Assembly: GCA_047495785.1 (NCBI GenBank)
Contig: JBLDXI010000020.1
Coordinates: 2,604,001 to 2,668,000 of the forward strand
Source: Lepidodermella squamata
Taxonomy: Eukaryota > Gastrotricha
Direction of reading: 5' to 3'
DNA: 64,000 nt
The notes under the pieces were generated by a model. That model did no database searches, had not been told where the DNA came from, and was given only the letters and a program-made list of their open reading frames with translations. Made by a program: the position numbers and the translations under genes. Shown here piece after piece: positions 1 to 12,474 of the stretch. Position 1 is the first letter of the stretch; the number at the start of each line of letters is the position of its first letter.

Positions 1-209
1 TGGTTATGACCGCGCTAATTCCGAATAACAAGCGTGGGCTAACGGCCTGTGAACTAGAAGACAACATCGTGTCATTGTTCGGATCTTCATTCAAACTCCC
101 ACCTACTTGCGCGAATCTGCAACATTTCGTCGATCGGTATTTGGACTCTGATGTCGCTAGATGCCCTTCGTCAGTTTTTCAACCTCGAATCTATTCAAGT
201 TTATTATAG
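1..209 (+). CDS. Partial LOTUS (OST-HTH) domain copy, 5' end outside window
   Basis: The frame is open from the window edge to a stop at 207-209. Its residues line up with the LOTUS domain of the gene at 484: both have a PNN/ANN turn, then GLTA-x-EL, then a hydrophobic helix and FKLP. LOTUS domains bind RNA G-quadruplexes or Vasa-type helicases in germ granules (family knowledge). No clear splice donor joins it to later exons, and the reading after residue 55 looks non-coding. It could be an exon of a gene lying mostly to the left, or a truncated pseudogene copy of its neighbour. Confidence 0.45.
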   Translation, partial: VMTALIPNNKRGLTACELEDNIVSLFGSSFKLPPTCANLQHFVDRYLDSDVARCPSSVFQPRIYSSLL

Positions 210-483
210 ATCTCGTTTTATAGGCAAAATGGCTGGGTCTATCGCGTTACCCCGAAAACTGAAGAATATGAATCAGAATATATATAACGTATCGAATCTC
301 TTTCAAAATATCGCTTTCGCTTTTCTAGAACGGTGCTTGGCAAATTGCGAAATTATGCTCATTTTCATCTTGTTACGAGAGAAATATTTATAATTGAGAA
401 TGAAAGAATCAAAAATTCGCGAAATGACGTCAATAGCATGAATATTTTCCGGTTATTTTTTAAGCTATAGATAACGCTTTAAA

Positions 484-3315
484 ATGTCGCTGATGGATCC
501 AGCTCATCGCGAACTGGTCAGAAAAATAATATCGCCAGCTTTAATTGCCAACAACGAGACTGGGTTGACTGCCCAGGAATTATCTGCTGAAGTTGACGAA
601 TTGTTAGACGCTCCTTTCAAGTTACCAGAGGGTGTTTCTTCATTCGAAGATCTTCTTATACGCGAATTCGCCGACGAATTTTGCAAAATTTGGTAAACAA
701 TTATAAAAATTGAAAAAAATTCGTCATGATTAAAAACCGATTTCAGCCGTGCTGATGGTGCCAACGTGTTCAAGGCCCTTCAAAAACCTGAAAATATTGA
801 GCTGTTGAAGATCGTCCAGAATAAAAATTTAATATTGAAGAAAGAAGCCGTCGTAAATCGACCAGCTGTTGCGATTCAACGACCATGTTCGAGTTTATCT
901 CAAGATTCTGAATCAGACCAAAAGCTAGTTCAGCTTTTCGCCGGTAAAATATAGCTAATCCCGAAAATTTGTTCAATTTTTTCTGTTACTGCAGGTTTGA
1001 GTGTCAAATCTGATATCAATCAAGCCTCTAAAATTTTGCGAGAGTTTGAAGACGTTTTTAAGCGATTTCGAGAATTTTCCGAACGTTACCAATTGACCTT
1101 TAAGCCGAAAACTGATGAAGGATCGAAGCTCCCGGCGAACATTACTGAACTTTTGGCGAGCTGCCGCAAAATTGCTGATGAAATCAATGTAAAAGGCTGT
1201 GAAACTGGTCGTGATTCAGGCTTGAGTGAAACCACCAGCCCTACCCCGACAAATTCTGAGCCGGAATCGAGCTTTTCTCCTCAATTGGTCGAGTTTACTA
1301 GCGTGCCTCGAATTGTCGATAATACGAAGCGATTTCGAGCTAAAATTACCTCTGTTTTATCCACGACCGTTTTCAGCGTTGTTTTAGACAGTGATTTCGA
1401 AATTTTGTCTGAAATCGAGAGCCTAGCTAATAAAATCGGGAAACCAGCCTCTCCTGCTCAAATCATTGAAGTCGGTTCGGTAATGCTGGCGAAGCGTGTC
1501 GATGGCACTCATCGCGTTTTCATCGAGTCGAAAAACGACCTGTGCCGTAATGCAAGTGTTTGGCTTTTGGATTACGGCTATAGGGCTCTTCTGGTCTCAT
1601 TTGATGATTTGATCTCGATTCCGTCAGAAAATCGTGAGAAACTCGGGAAAACTCTCGCGCTGGCTTTCAAGATTGAAGCGAGTGATTTTGGCATCTACTC
1701 AGGTTGTGATCAGGCTCTTCCAGTTATCCGAGAATTTTTAACCGGAAAAATAGCATATTTCAATGTTCTCAGTATCACTCGAAGGTATGATTATTGTAGA
1801 ATATTCCTTATTTAATAAAAAAAATTCGATATTCTAGACGGAAGGCCAATCTTCCTCCCCTCGTTGAATCGGATTTTGACGACCAAAACGGGATTTTTAA
1901 TGCAATTTCTCAGGAATTGATTGTAAATAAGCTCAAGGCTGGCATGAAATTCCGTGCTCATGTCATGTTTTTCAACGTGGAAGACTCGAAATTGAAGCTT
2001 TTCATTCGCCCAGTGTCTGAAACTTCCGAAAAAATTCTGGCCAATATTGAGAAAAAAGTCGCCAGACGAATGGCCGAAGGACCTGTTTACCCGAATTTCG
2101 CTGAGTTGACTGAAAATACTGAAGTTATTGCGTCTTTCAACGGTCTCTTCTACCGATGTCGAGTTGTTAAAATGCTCGAGAAGGATAGAGTTGAAGTATT
2201 TTTCTACGACTACGGCTACTCGAAAACTGTCGATTTACTCAAATTAAGTGTCTTGCCGTCAAAATTGAATTCAAACGTCTTTCCACCTCAAACATTCTGC
2301 TGCCAAATTTCTGAGCTCTCGAATGTGAAATGGCGACCAGAAGCTGCTGATATTTTGAATGCTGAAGGCATTTTCGACTCGCCTGTTGACGTTAAAGTGA
2401 TTTGCTGCCGGCCGGTTGATAAAAGCTACACGATTTCATGTAAATTAACCGAAAATGGGAAGGGAAACATTGGCGATCTGTTGAAATATCGACTCGATCT
2501 TTTCGCTCCTAATGTGTCTAATTTTATCAAAGACACGGTTGAATCTGGAAAAAGTAGTGACGTGAAAGTTATTCCTTCAGCCAAGGAAGAGGGTGAGATT
2601 TCCGAATCTGACCCTGATGAAGATATTTTCGGGAGCGAGGAAAAACCCGAAACCTACGCGGAAAAATTGCTGGCGAATAACACCAGCAATCAACAGATTG
2701 TTAAAGCTGAGTTGATCGGTTTTATCTCACCGAATAATTTTCGCTGCCGGTTTAGCGGCTTGAAATCCGATTTTGAAAAATTGAGATGTGAACTCGATGG
2801 CCTGTCAAATCCTCACTTCGACGAATTGCCCCTGCTGAAATCGCCGCAAATCGGTGAAGCTTGCCTCGTGTGGCATAAAAATCGGTACCATCGAGCTCAA
2901 GTTGTGCATGTTGCCGGGCATAGTTGCCGCCTTAATTTTATTGACGAAGCTAGTCAAGAAGTGGCAATTAAGCAGCTGATTTTCAAGTTACCAGCTAGAT
3001 TCGCCGCTCTACCGGCTTGTGGATTTTTGTTCACTTTAGCTGATGTTTCTGATAAGCTTTCGAGTTATTTCGAACCGAAACTTCGCGCATTTGCCGAAAA
3101 TTTATGTGAAAGGAAAAGTCCGATCGAGGTAATTTCTCAATTTTTTTGTATAATTTTCCGAATTTTCAAAAAATTCATAGATTTTGAAAACTGAGGAGGA
3201 AGTTGATGGCGCTATTTCGAAGATTCGTGGCGATGCCCTGGTTTTATCTGAACAGCCCTTCAATTTGAGGCAGCGAATTCTGCGTGATTATGCCCGGCCT
3301 ACGAAGCTCAACTAA
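484..3315 (+). CDS. LOTUS and multi-Tudor protein (TDRD5/TDRD7-like)
   Basis: Exons are 484-692, 747-943, 995-1784, 1838-3128 and 3181-3315, joined by GT-AG introns of 51-54 bp, giving 873 aa. Residues 1-70 form a LOTUS domain containing GLTAQEL. Three Tudor-like modules follow, at about 247-365, 425-565 and 685-810. The middle one has the clearest signature (FNGLFYRCRVV, then VEVFFYDYGY), the aromatic cage strand that reads methyl-arginine. LOTUS plus Tudor is the layout of TDRD5/TDRD7 and nematode LOTR-1, which act in germ granules and the piRNA pathway (family knowledge). An acidic patch, GEISESDPDEDIFGSEE, precedes the last module. The germline role is inferred from domain order; the domains themselves are read directly. 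Confidence 0.85.
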
Positions 3316-3669
3316 ACGTCGGAAAATTCTTGATTTGAAACAATTTTAATATTGTTTGCCGTGAAACTATTTGGCCCTGTTAATTTTGAACCTAAATCTA
3401 AATTCAGTTTCAAATTTTCAAATTTCTCTTTATTCTATGAAAACTTATTCCAAGTCGATATCTTATTTCGATATTTGAATTTGTATAGGTGTTCTTTTTT
3501 CAATAAAATGGAAATCGCTTTGAATAATCTGGACCTGATGAAAATTACCATTTTCCAAAAGACGGGAATTTCTCAAGTGATCTTGAGTCCACCTTCCAAA
3601 TTTGAAAAAATGCTTCAATTTTATTTATTTTGTGTTTTTAGATTTTTTCAATTTTTCTATTAATTTACG

Positions 3670-5498
3670 ATGGAAACCCAGGTGCCAGGTATGTGATTTT
3701 TCATTCAAATAATTCTTCCTAATTTATCGCTAATTATTTTACAGCCCCGATTCGTGAACTGGCTTTCTTGGTCGAAAAGGCTCGAAGTTTGAAAACCGAT
3801 GACCTGGAAATTTGCCTCCGCCCGAAAAATTCACACGTGATTCTGTCCCAAGTCGCGTTTCCTAAATCGATGTCATCGCTGATATCGTTGATGCGAGACT
3901 TCGTCAGCCAGGTCGAGCAGTCGCAGCCAGTCTCGCCCGTCTCCCAGCCATCGCCTGCTCAAAATGGCCGTGATTCTGGGCTTAGTCTCGAAAATTTGTC
4001 GATAGAAGACGTGCCTCTTAAATCAAGCTATTCGCCTGGCCAGGAGTTTCGCGGAAATGTCATGCAGTGTTCGGTTAAAGATTCGAAACTGTTCATTTTC
4101 ATTCGCCCGATTTGCCCGAAAGATGATGCCGCTCTAGAAAAAATTGAGGCGAAAATGGCTGAACTCGTCGAAAATGACGAATTGCCGGAAAAATTTGGCG
4201 GCGTATTCCACCTTAATGAAGAATTGGCCGGATTATTCGACGGTTTCTACTACCGCTGCAAGCCTGTAACGACGACTGTTGTTAATGGCAAATTGAAAGT
4301 CTTTTTCTACGACTATGGCAACGAGGAGGAGGTTGAGATCTCGGAGCTGAGGCCGCTGAGTGGCGATTTATCGACCCAGACCCTTGGCCCTCAGGTCGTT
4401 CGATGCCAACTCGCTGGTATGGAAAGCCAGAAAATCCAACCGGAAACGGCGAAATCGTTGGAGCGAGAGGGCATTTTCGACGCATCGGTCGATGTCAAAG
4501 TTGTTTCGGCCGCTGAATCTGGTTTCTACGTCACAATTGAATACACAAACTCGGAAAACAAAAAAGTCGACTTGTGCCAACTCGTCAAAAGTCGATCAGA
4601 TTTTCTCACTCCAGCCGCTCCTGTCTTTGTCCCAGCCGCTATTCTGCAAAGCTACAAGGCTGAGCCTTTGCCTATCAAAAGCCCCGAAGCTCCTGCGAAG
4701 AAGGAAGTTAAATTTAAGGAGGATTTAACTCCTGAGCCGGTTCATCATCGCAATATCGAAGAAATGGGTCGATCGAAAAGTGCGATTGGCTTCGGTGATG
4801 AGGGTGATTTCGCGCTCGAATTTCCGCCTTTCCAAGTCCCGAAATCTGACTTTGCCGCGGTCTGCATGGCCTTTGTGCCTCCCGAGGGTTTTCTATGCCG
4901 CCTCGCTAGCCAAGAATCTCTGTACAATCAAGTCATGTTGAGCCTGAGCTTGCTCGGCCAAACTAAGCAGCGACCCCTTGAGCCTATCAATATTGGCGAT
5001 GCGTGCCTGGTTGCGCATGCCAACTCGTACTACCGCGGCCAAGTTGTTCAAATCGGCTCGCATAGCTGCCGCATTGCGTTGGTCGACGAGGGTAGCCAGC
5101 AAATGGTGAAAAATCATTCGATCTACCGTTTGCCGGCGAAATTTGCCGATGTTCCGCCGTTGACGTTCCAGTTCACGCTGTCGCAGGTTCCCGAGCATTT
5201 GTCCAGCTACTTCCAGAAGCAACTCATGAATTTCGGCACCGATTTTTGCGAGAAAAATTCTGTTATTAAGGTAAACATTTTATTTCTGGTTCTTTCTTAT
5301 GGTAGCAAAACTTGAGATTTTTAGAACGCGATTTTCTAAGCTTTCCGGTTTTTTTTTAAGATTTGCATGACGAAAGAATTTTCCGACAAAGCGGTCGTGA
5401 AAGTCTGGGGCAATGCCAAGGTGCTTGAGAAAGACGGCCAATCAGTCGACCTGCGGGAGAAATACTTAACCGAATTTGTGCGCCCTGGAAAGGCTTGA
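3670..5498 (+). CDS. LOTUS-like and Tudor protein, tandem paralogue
   Basis: Exons are 3670-3688, 3745-5270 and 5361-5498, giving 560 aa. The first exon encodes only six residues and one base. The N-terminal 60 residues resemble a degenerate LOTUS domain. A Tudor module follows at about residues 110-240 (FDGFYYRCKPV, then VFFYDYGNEEEVEI), and a second near the C-terminus (IGDACLVAHANSYYRGQVV). Both proteins carry the short shared motif GRDSGLS in the linker before the Tudor modules, and both end with a separate short exon. It starts 355 bp after its neighbour stops, on the same strand, so the pair arose by local duplication. AATAAA near 5818 is a plausible poly(A) signal. Same expected role as its neighbour: a germ-granule scaffold (inference). 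Confidence 0.85.
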
Positions 5499-6415
5499 CT
5501 TGATGCTAAAACGAAAATAACGAAATTTTCTACTTGAGAAATAACTTTTTCATCAACAAAACGTGCTCAAAATTAGTGCTCAATACTAGTGTGTTATACA
5601 ATGTGAAGAATCTGTATGCAATGAAATCTGGCATTATTTACTCGAAAATATGTAAAAAAAAGAATAATAATTTTGCAACCCGTTGATTACAAATGTGATA
5701 AGGTTCTTGTTATCCTGCTCGTTGCGGAAAAAGTGCTATGTCGACCTTTTTTGTTTGTGTGTAGAGTTATATTTCTACACATCTAAATAATCTCTGCTCG
5801 ATTTACTATTGATGAAAATAAAGATTGATCCCATGAACACGTTAGGTTTTATTTTTCAAGCTCTGTGTGAATTTCAGATTTCGAAGCGAAAAATCGCGCG
5901 ATAAGTTCACTCGATCGAATTTTAATTTTGCCCATCTGAAGCCCATAGCGTTCCACGCCTGAGCTGCAAGTGAGCACTCGAGGGCCAAGTCACCATGATA
6001 TAACTCAGAACTCGGAATTCGATTTTCTTGCTATCCATATCAAAGGTTGAACAGCTTACGCCAGAAACACCTCGTTGTCCTTTATTTATCATTTTCGACG
6101 AGAAACAAATAATTGCTGTCAGGCTTGTTGTGTGATAGCCTGTTTTTCATAGTTTGAAAAATAATTTATTTCCCACTTCACAATAATGTTAACAGTGATG
6201 ATGAATTCCGCAGTCCGCATGAAGAGCCATGGTGAGAAATAATAGGTGGGAAGCCAAGGTAGAGTCGTGTGGCAAGTCTTACGGCACATCAGATAACTGC
6301 TGGGTATCAAGCCGATTTTTCATGTTAGATTCGTTTGATTGTTTTAAGGCGCCGAGAGCGTCTCTGATAGAGGGTGGTAAAATAAAAGGGTCAACATATT
6401 TGCACCACTATAAAT

Positions 6416-7039
6416 GAGGTTCCAGCACTAAATTTAAGCGTCCTGGCACACAATTTGTCAGATTCTTTGCGATTTCGGCATTTTCGGTTTTCGATCAATA
6501 CTGATGCCCTCCCTGAACCTAGGATTTTTATTTTAGCTACTTCGTGCCCCAAGCTAAGTAGAAAAATTATCGATGTTGAGTTCCCAGACGTCTGATATAG
6601 GGAAAATCACTGATTTGTAAGATCGATACTTGGAATCGATATCGGCTCTATAGGATGATGTATAATTCGCAAACTGACCGCTCATAGCGCGAAATACGCG
6701 AAATATGAAGGTCTAACGGTTAGGCATGATAACACAACATTTGAGATTATAGCGAAGACTAAAAACTCGGCAAACCGAATTGTTAGGCCTTTCCTTCATT
6801 TTTTTCAAACCAAGTCGAAACCCCGTTTTACATTTGAGACCGCCCTTTATTTGGGGCCCGACCATTATTATTTCGAACCCTTCTCTACTCACCACATGTT
6901 GTTATACAACGCTTCCAGTCACCAGAGGTCACCTCTGAAGCGGCCTCTAAATGGATCGGCATATGCTCGGCTGTTTTAACTCGAGACTTTTCGGGCAGTA
7001 CGGTATTTAGGGAAAATCTAGTGCTGGAGCCTCAAATTT
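6416..7039. repeat. Inverted-repeat element, family A, full-length copy
   Basis: The left end reads gaggttccagcactaaattt and the right end reads aaatctagtgctggagcctc then aaattt, which are inverted copies of each other. An interior stretch (cgatacttggaatcgatat at about 6627) recurs at about 63200 in a second copy near the window's right end. No transposase ORF is visible, so this is a non-autonomous element. Confidence 0.7.
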
Positions 7040-8307
7040 AGGGTGCACATCCAAAATAAAATCCTTGCTGCAACCCAAACATGCCGATGTTGATGTCGAA
7101 GATTCAGTTGTCGATTGCAGTAATAGCGAGACTCTGTTTTCGGCGGTGACTATACATAATTTGCGTCTAGACGTCTATTACCAAACTACAAAACAAAAAA
7201 CTAAATTTGCAGTCCAAAGGATTCATAATTGCTCCCGCATAGACTGCCATCGTATTGCACAACATGAACGGTTAAAAGAACAGGAACAGAGATGAACGAA
7301 TGCCATGAACGAATATTAGCTCAATGTTTAAAGTTAACACCGATTTTTGTGGCTAATCGGCTAATCGGCGCATCGGAATATGGTTTATGGTTTATTCACC
7401 AAAAATGTTCGGCGTCATCATAATATTATTAACAATATTATTAGGCCTCTAGATCGCTCATCTGAATCTTTGAAAAAATTAACATCGAATTTAAAGGGAA
7501 AGCATTTTGACGACAGTTCGTTCCAGGTTTTAACAGCTCGCTCCAATCTCGTGTAAATTTAAATATCCATAACCGATTCGTTGGTGGTTTGCGGTTACCG
7601 GCGAGCGAAGTTTGACTTGGAAGCGTTGACTGTTGACTGATTCGCGGGATTTCGTTCGCCGCTTGGGTATCAGTTAGAAGTTAGAACCGCTAACCGCTCA
7701 CGACGCATGCCAAGAAAATGGTCCGTATTGGAATTTTGCATATTTGAGAAAACCAGCAGCTAGCGCTCTTTTATTAATACGCAGCTTCCCTTTTTTATTT
7801 GACGGCATGAAAAATATATGGGCCTTTGGTGTGCGTCTCATATAGATTACGAGCTGTGACTGGTAACATGGGCGTAATACGTTGAAAAATTTCATTGTGG
7901 CAACCGCACAACCCAGTTCACGGAGGAGCAACTCCGTTCTTGCTCTGACTTTTCTCGATCACGATCACGAATTTAGGAATTCTCCTCGTACTCAAGCTGT
8001 CGCCATAAGGCGGAGCTAGTGAGCGAACTGACGCTCTAAGAAAGGTTTGGTCTGGCACAAGGGAAGGAAGCAAAACTCAAGGGTCTGGCACACTAACTAC
8101 TTACCGATGTCCCATGTCCCTACCCCTGGTGGGACTCCGGTTATTGCAGTCTGCTGGCTTTTTAGCGCCCTTGCGCGCTAACAATTTAAATTTGAGATTT
8201 AAAAATTTAGTTTTACAATTAGTCAATGGTATATTGTTATGATGCAAATTTTTCCATTAATAAGTGTGGAATGGAAAACTTATCAAATGATTCAGGGGCC
8301 CTTCAGG

Positions 8308-8325
8308 AGCAGGTCATGACCTGCT
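8308..8325. repeat. Perfect 18-bp palindrome
   Basis: The sequence agcaggtcatgacctgct is exactly its own reverse complement. It lies in non-coding, repeat-rich DNA. No function is assigned. Confidence 0.8.
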
Positions 8326-8554
8326 AGGATTATGACCTTTGAATTTTCAAATTCAAATTTCATTAGCGGAGCGTTGGTTGCGTATCTCGAGGGTCTTGGA
8401 TGCTAAAGGATTTTTTGAAGACTGCTATTTATCTCGCCCCCTAGCACCCTCTTCTCTTGCGACACCTCGTCTATCTTCTGACTGGTCTATCTTTCTGACC
8501 CCAATCCCCCTTCCACATTTCTTAAGACCACTTCCGCTTCCTCCGTCGGGGGTT

Positions 8555-8603
8555 GTGGAAGGCGTGGGTGAGGGGGCTGCGCCCCCTTCCCCACGCCTTC
8601 CAC
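8555..8603. repeat. GC-rich 49-nt hairpin
   Basis: The left arm gtggaaggcgtgggtgaggg is mirrored by the right arm ccttccccacgccttccac around a tgc centre, with one unpaired position near the loop. It is strikingly GC-rich in an AT-rich setting. Helitron 3' ends and small rolling-circle elements carry such hairpins, but I see no terminal CTRR context that settles it. Confidence 0.75.
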
Positions 8604-9548
8604 GAACTTCATACATCGCGTTTTATCACCCCCTCGGCTCTAACCTAACAAATCTAGGTCTATGTTCATTCTGTAGGTCTATGGCCCCAACGATAGGTCT
8701 GCGGCTGGGCTTATATTTCTGATCGTTTATTGTTACTTAGAATTAAGTACGCAATGCTGTGTTACGCAACTTCTACAGCATGCCCTGAATGCTCACCGTG
8801 TCCTTGATTACATTGATTACATTGATGTACTTTTTTATAAGCGAAACTTGAACAAAAGTTAAAAGATTTGAAAATCAATGCATAATAGGCACTGCGCATG
8901 AGTAAACTCAAGCGGCTGTTGTTTCCAGATAGCTGGATTATAAGCATTCATGGATGAGAAATAATCTTTAGTTGACTGTTGACTGATGGCTTCACGTCAA
9001 CCGACCTCCTGAATAATCGGTACTCTGATAATTCATATCACCCGAACAATCAATAAATTACAATTCCCGGAACGTCTAGTGCAGCAATAGTCGAGACTCG
9101 ATGTTGACACTAGTCCGGTGAATCAAAACCTCATTAGATAGGAATGATAAGTCTTACTTACAAGGTCGCAGTCATCACCTTCGCCATCTTCCCGCAATCA
9201 AATTCCGCAAAAGACAATTTGGCGAAATTACCTATCGTAAACAGTGCATTGCGATCCGCAATCGAACTCTCGAAGAATTGTGCTGGACCATTTTGTCTTG
9301 TCTCTTGTCTCTTTCATGATATACAAATTATATCCTGCATATCATGTAGCTAACGGATTACTTGATCAGAGACCAAAATCGCAGAGATTTTGCTACTTCG
9401 CTTCATTTAAACGTTTCCTTGTGGCTTCTACTCAAGACACAAGTCCGAAGCCAACACAATGGTTTCCATAAATGAGTGACGAGTCAGAAGAAATGCCGGT
9501 CGTCGGTCGTTCTCTGACATCTGAAGTTCTAAATCCCCGATCCTCGGA

Positions 9549-9637
9549 GCCTCTGTGACCTCTGAACCTCTAAACCTCTGAACCTCTAAACCTCTAAACC
9601 TCTGAACCTCTAACCCCTTGAACCTCTGACCTCTGAG
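9549..9637. repeat. 8-bp tandem repeat (acctctga / acctctaa)
   Basis: About eleven units of an 8-bp motif alternate between acctctga and acctctaa, with some drift at both ends. It is non-coding. Confidence 0.85.
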
Positions 9638-10766
9638 GTGCCTGTTGAGACAGAAAAATCATGCGGCAAATTTGATCGATCTCGAATTACAAATTTAATA
9701 AAAAATTTATTTAAAATGTATATTCTCAACGCAATTCAATCAATTCTATTATTTTTGCAAATAAACATTCGTCAAAAACTTTTTTCGACGATTTTTGCCA
9801 ATTATTGCCTCCTATGGCTCGCATCCTCAGGGAACTGGGAGCTGTGGGAACTTTGGCGACTTAGTCGCCCTAAGGAGCTCCGCTGCGCTCCGCAAAAATC
9901 CAGGAAAAGTGTCCCTAGTAGAAAGCATTGTTCCTCGGACTTCTTCGCAACTTTGTTGCAATCCTACTCAAAAACTGACCGAGATTTTGAATGGTATCTT
10001 CGGTAACTATGATTGGACCCACTCTGAATCGCTTAGACCAAAGACCAGTCGCCAATCGCCAAACGCCTGGTGCCTTTAGAAATCACATCTCCGAAGAAGA
10101 GTTCGTCCGACAAGGCGGCTGTCATGGTAGAACATCGTGCAATCGAAGTCTCGGCATCCCAGCACATGACACCTGACTGATACGAGCATCTCGTTTGGTG
10201 CCATTGACAAGTATAAATATTTCCTTCGAAAATACATAATTCGAGATTCGAGTACTGCTCCAAGCCAGAACAGGCTCTGCGTTTAAACCTTTCCAGCTCC
10301 TTTCGAGAGGGATCTCTATGATTGGGTTTGTTGAATACGGCGTGAAGATGCTACTTCAAAGAGCCAGAAACTTGCGTGCGAAACAATAGAAAGTATAAAC
10401 TCTTCATGTTTATCGGTGTTAAAATAATAGACCTCAGCATTCATATTCTGTAGTAGTAGTAGTATTAGTGTTCATTTCAGTCAACATTTCACTCATTGGC
10501 AGGGGAGGCCGCGAATTCAACCACCGCCCTCCAATGCTCGCAGCTTCCTTCAGACGTGTAAAGTCATTCTCGCTATTGATTTCGATAAGTGATTCGGGTA
10601 TGCGATAGACAGGAGACTATATGTGTGATCATTGTTCCATGATTCCATGATCATTGATGGCGACGGTAATTTAACTCGAGTATATATCGCTTTGTTGATG
10701 TCATTTGATAGCATAGCTTATATTAATTTTCACTTTCTGTCGGTTTCTGCATCTGAAGTTTAACTT

Positions 10767-11231
10767 GGGATAAGCGTTTCATTTCACATCTATACACATG
10801 CAAAGCAGTGTATACACACGGCATCGAAAAAGCTGGCTGACTATGCGACTTTCTATGGCCGATTTTCGACAAGGTGATAGTGCATTTTTTTCACTCCACG
10901 CGTCCATCTTATATCTTATAATGGAGTCTTGGAACTTTAGTGTCTACTTGTCGTTTCTTGCCACGGCATATCTTTCAACTTGCAAGCGGTGTGGCAAAAG
11001 GCAAAAGAAACTTGTGACGGGAAACAACTTGTTTGCTTCAAGTGAAACATCAACAAAAGATAAGATAATCGCTTACATATATCGTTACCTCAACCGCATG
11101 ACCGTTCACTTATCTTACCCGTGTCTCCATCGTGTGTTATCGTTCTCTAGTTGCCTGATTGGTATTAGCCGCGAGAGTGCGTTATTCTAATCACAACTCC
11201 GTTTTGTTATGATAGGCTTATCTCTTATCTC
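10767..11231. promoter_or_regulatory. GATA-motif cluster in 5' flank of spartin-like gene
   Basis: GATAAG-type sites occur at about 10769, at 11059-11065 (agataag, immediately followed by another gataa), at 11109-11116 (reverse) and as a reverse pair in cttatctcttatctc at 11217-11231. The last pair is 16 bp before the ATG. GATA factors bind WGATAR. The clustering is seen directly; function is inferred. Confidence 0.4.
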
Positions 11232-11246
11232 AAGTTATTAAGTTAC

Positions 11247-12474
11247 ATGGATTTCGTGAGTGAGGAGGCATCGGTCATTTTTCAATGTCAGGCTGGCTCG
11301 ATATACACCCTTGGTTAGTTTTCGATGCAGAAAGCTCTTGGTTATGAACTCTTTGTTTCTATTTCAGATAACGGCGATGTTATAGGGGTTGAGAAGCTGC
11401 GTTTGCTGGAAGTGGGTATTTTTTTTAAGCTGGACGCCGAAGGAAAACTGTCGGCTGGTGATGCATCCAGTCAAACCTGTGGCTACATTCAGCTAAATGA
11501 TGTTTACTACCCAATATCGTCGGATAATTTCGATTCGAAGGTCTTCATGGCTGTCCTTGGGACGCGCATAATTTTTTTGTTCAATGCACCTCACCGGCCT
11601 AATATCGTTATGTCAGTCGATATTCCTCAGAAAGAAACAGATTCATTGATCGAGGTTCTCTCACAACTCAACATGCTTGGCATGGTCATGCTGAAAAAGG
11701 TCTTGACTAGCCGACAGCTCTACGTTCCGACCGGTACGATCAATCCTAATATTGAGCGATTTTCTGACAGCGTTCTCAGTGGTGCTACTGCTTTTTCAAA
11801 CATGACATATCGCGGTGCTTCGTGGTGCCAGTCCGCCCTGGAAAAACTGCGCGGGAAAGTCGCGGCCAAGCCGGTTGAGAACATACAAGAGACTGCAACT
11901 GCGGAGAATTCTACTGTTGTCAGCCCACGGCTAAGTAAAACTATGCACTACGCGAGTGTCGCCAGTAAATCCGTGGCGTCTTTCACGTCTGGGTTAGTTG
12001 AAACCAGTTCAAAACTCTCAGCCCAGGCTTTGAAAGCCCTGGCTAATAAAGGCAAAGACGCGACGGTTTTAAAGAAAATCCCGGTGAAGTGGAAAGATTC
12101 AGCGTTTATGATCGGTTCTTCGGTGGCTGTTTCAACCGGAATCGCCTTCAGTGGTCTTGAGAAAGCATTTTTCCAGGTCGGCAAAACCGCTGCTAGTGTT
12201 GCAACAGATGCAATCGCAGCAAAGTAATTAAATCCATTTTCCGAGAGAAAATTCAGTTAACTTTTTTTCAAAATTTAGACATGGGAATAACGTTGGATCC
12301 GTGACATCAGATGCATTAAATGCAGCTGGTTCGACAATATTAGTCTGGCATAATTTATCAAACTTCACGTTTCGAAATCTCGCGGTTAAAGGTGCCAAAT
12401 TAGCAATATCCGGAGATGAGAATCGCGAAACAATCAACTTGGGTGATCGGCTTGAAATCGCTCGTTTGGAATAA
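11247..12474 (+). CDS. SPART: Spartin-like senescence-domain protein
   Basis: Exons are 11247-11313, 11368-12223 and 12279-12474. The ATG at 11247 opens a short first exon whose splice gives the continuous residues YTLDNGDVIG. The C-terminal half is a senescence domain: a long run of small residues (Ala, Gly, Ser) with SGATAFSNMTYRGASW, KTMHYASVASKSVASFTSG, SSVAVSTGIAFSGLEKA and HGNNVGSVTSDALNAAG, matching spartin's lipid-associated region. Spartin acts on lipid droplets, endosomes and lipid transfer (family knowledge). An N-terminal MIT domain, usual in vertebrate spartin, is not evident, and the protein (about 372 aa) is shorter than the human one. The plant-like senescence domain alone would also fit; spartin is the usual animal form. 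Confidence 0.8.

Larger units (their letters stand above)
5499..11246 (+). other. Repeat-rich intergenic region without a supported gene
   Basis: I see no ORF with a recognisable domain, splice continuity or sustained coding bias here. The region holds the end of the Tudor transcript (to about 5830), an inverted-repeat element (6416-7039), a perfect 18-bp palindrome, a GC-rich hairpin, an 8-bp microsatellite, small tandem copies of a tgattacat-type unit near 8810-8830, and a TAG run near 10450. The last 500 bp are the 5' flank of the spartin-like gene. Around 9830-9970 several short stems occur close together (for example ggcgacttagtcgcc). Confidence 0.6.

Noticed and set aside
4360-4728. Basic 122-codon ORF inside the second Tudor gene
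   Set aside because: It overlaps the Tudor frame, has no domain and mirrors codon bias of the true frame.
8339-8722. 127-codon Pro/Leu-rich ORF
   Set aside because: It spans the GC-rich hairpin and low-complexity sequence; no domain or splice partner.
9549-9637. CRISPR-like array
   Set aside because: The unit is 8 bp with no spacers: a simple microsatellite in a eukaryotic genome.
10500-10535. tRNA-like B-box (reverse strand ggttgaattcgcgg)
   Set aside because: No matching A-box or cloverleaf could be drawn; I found no tRNA in the window.
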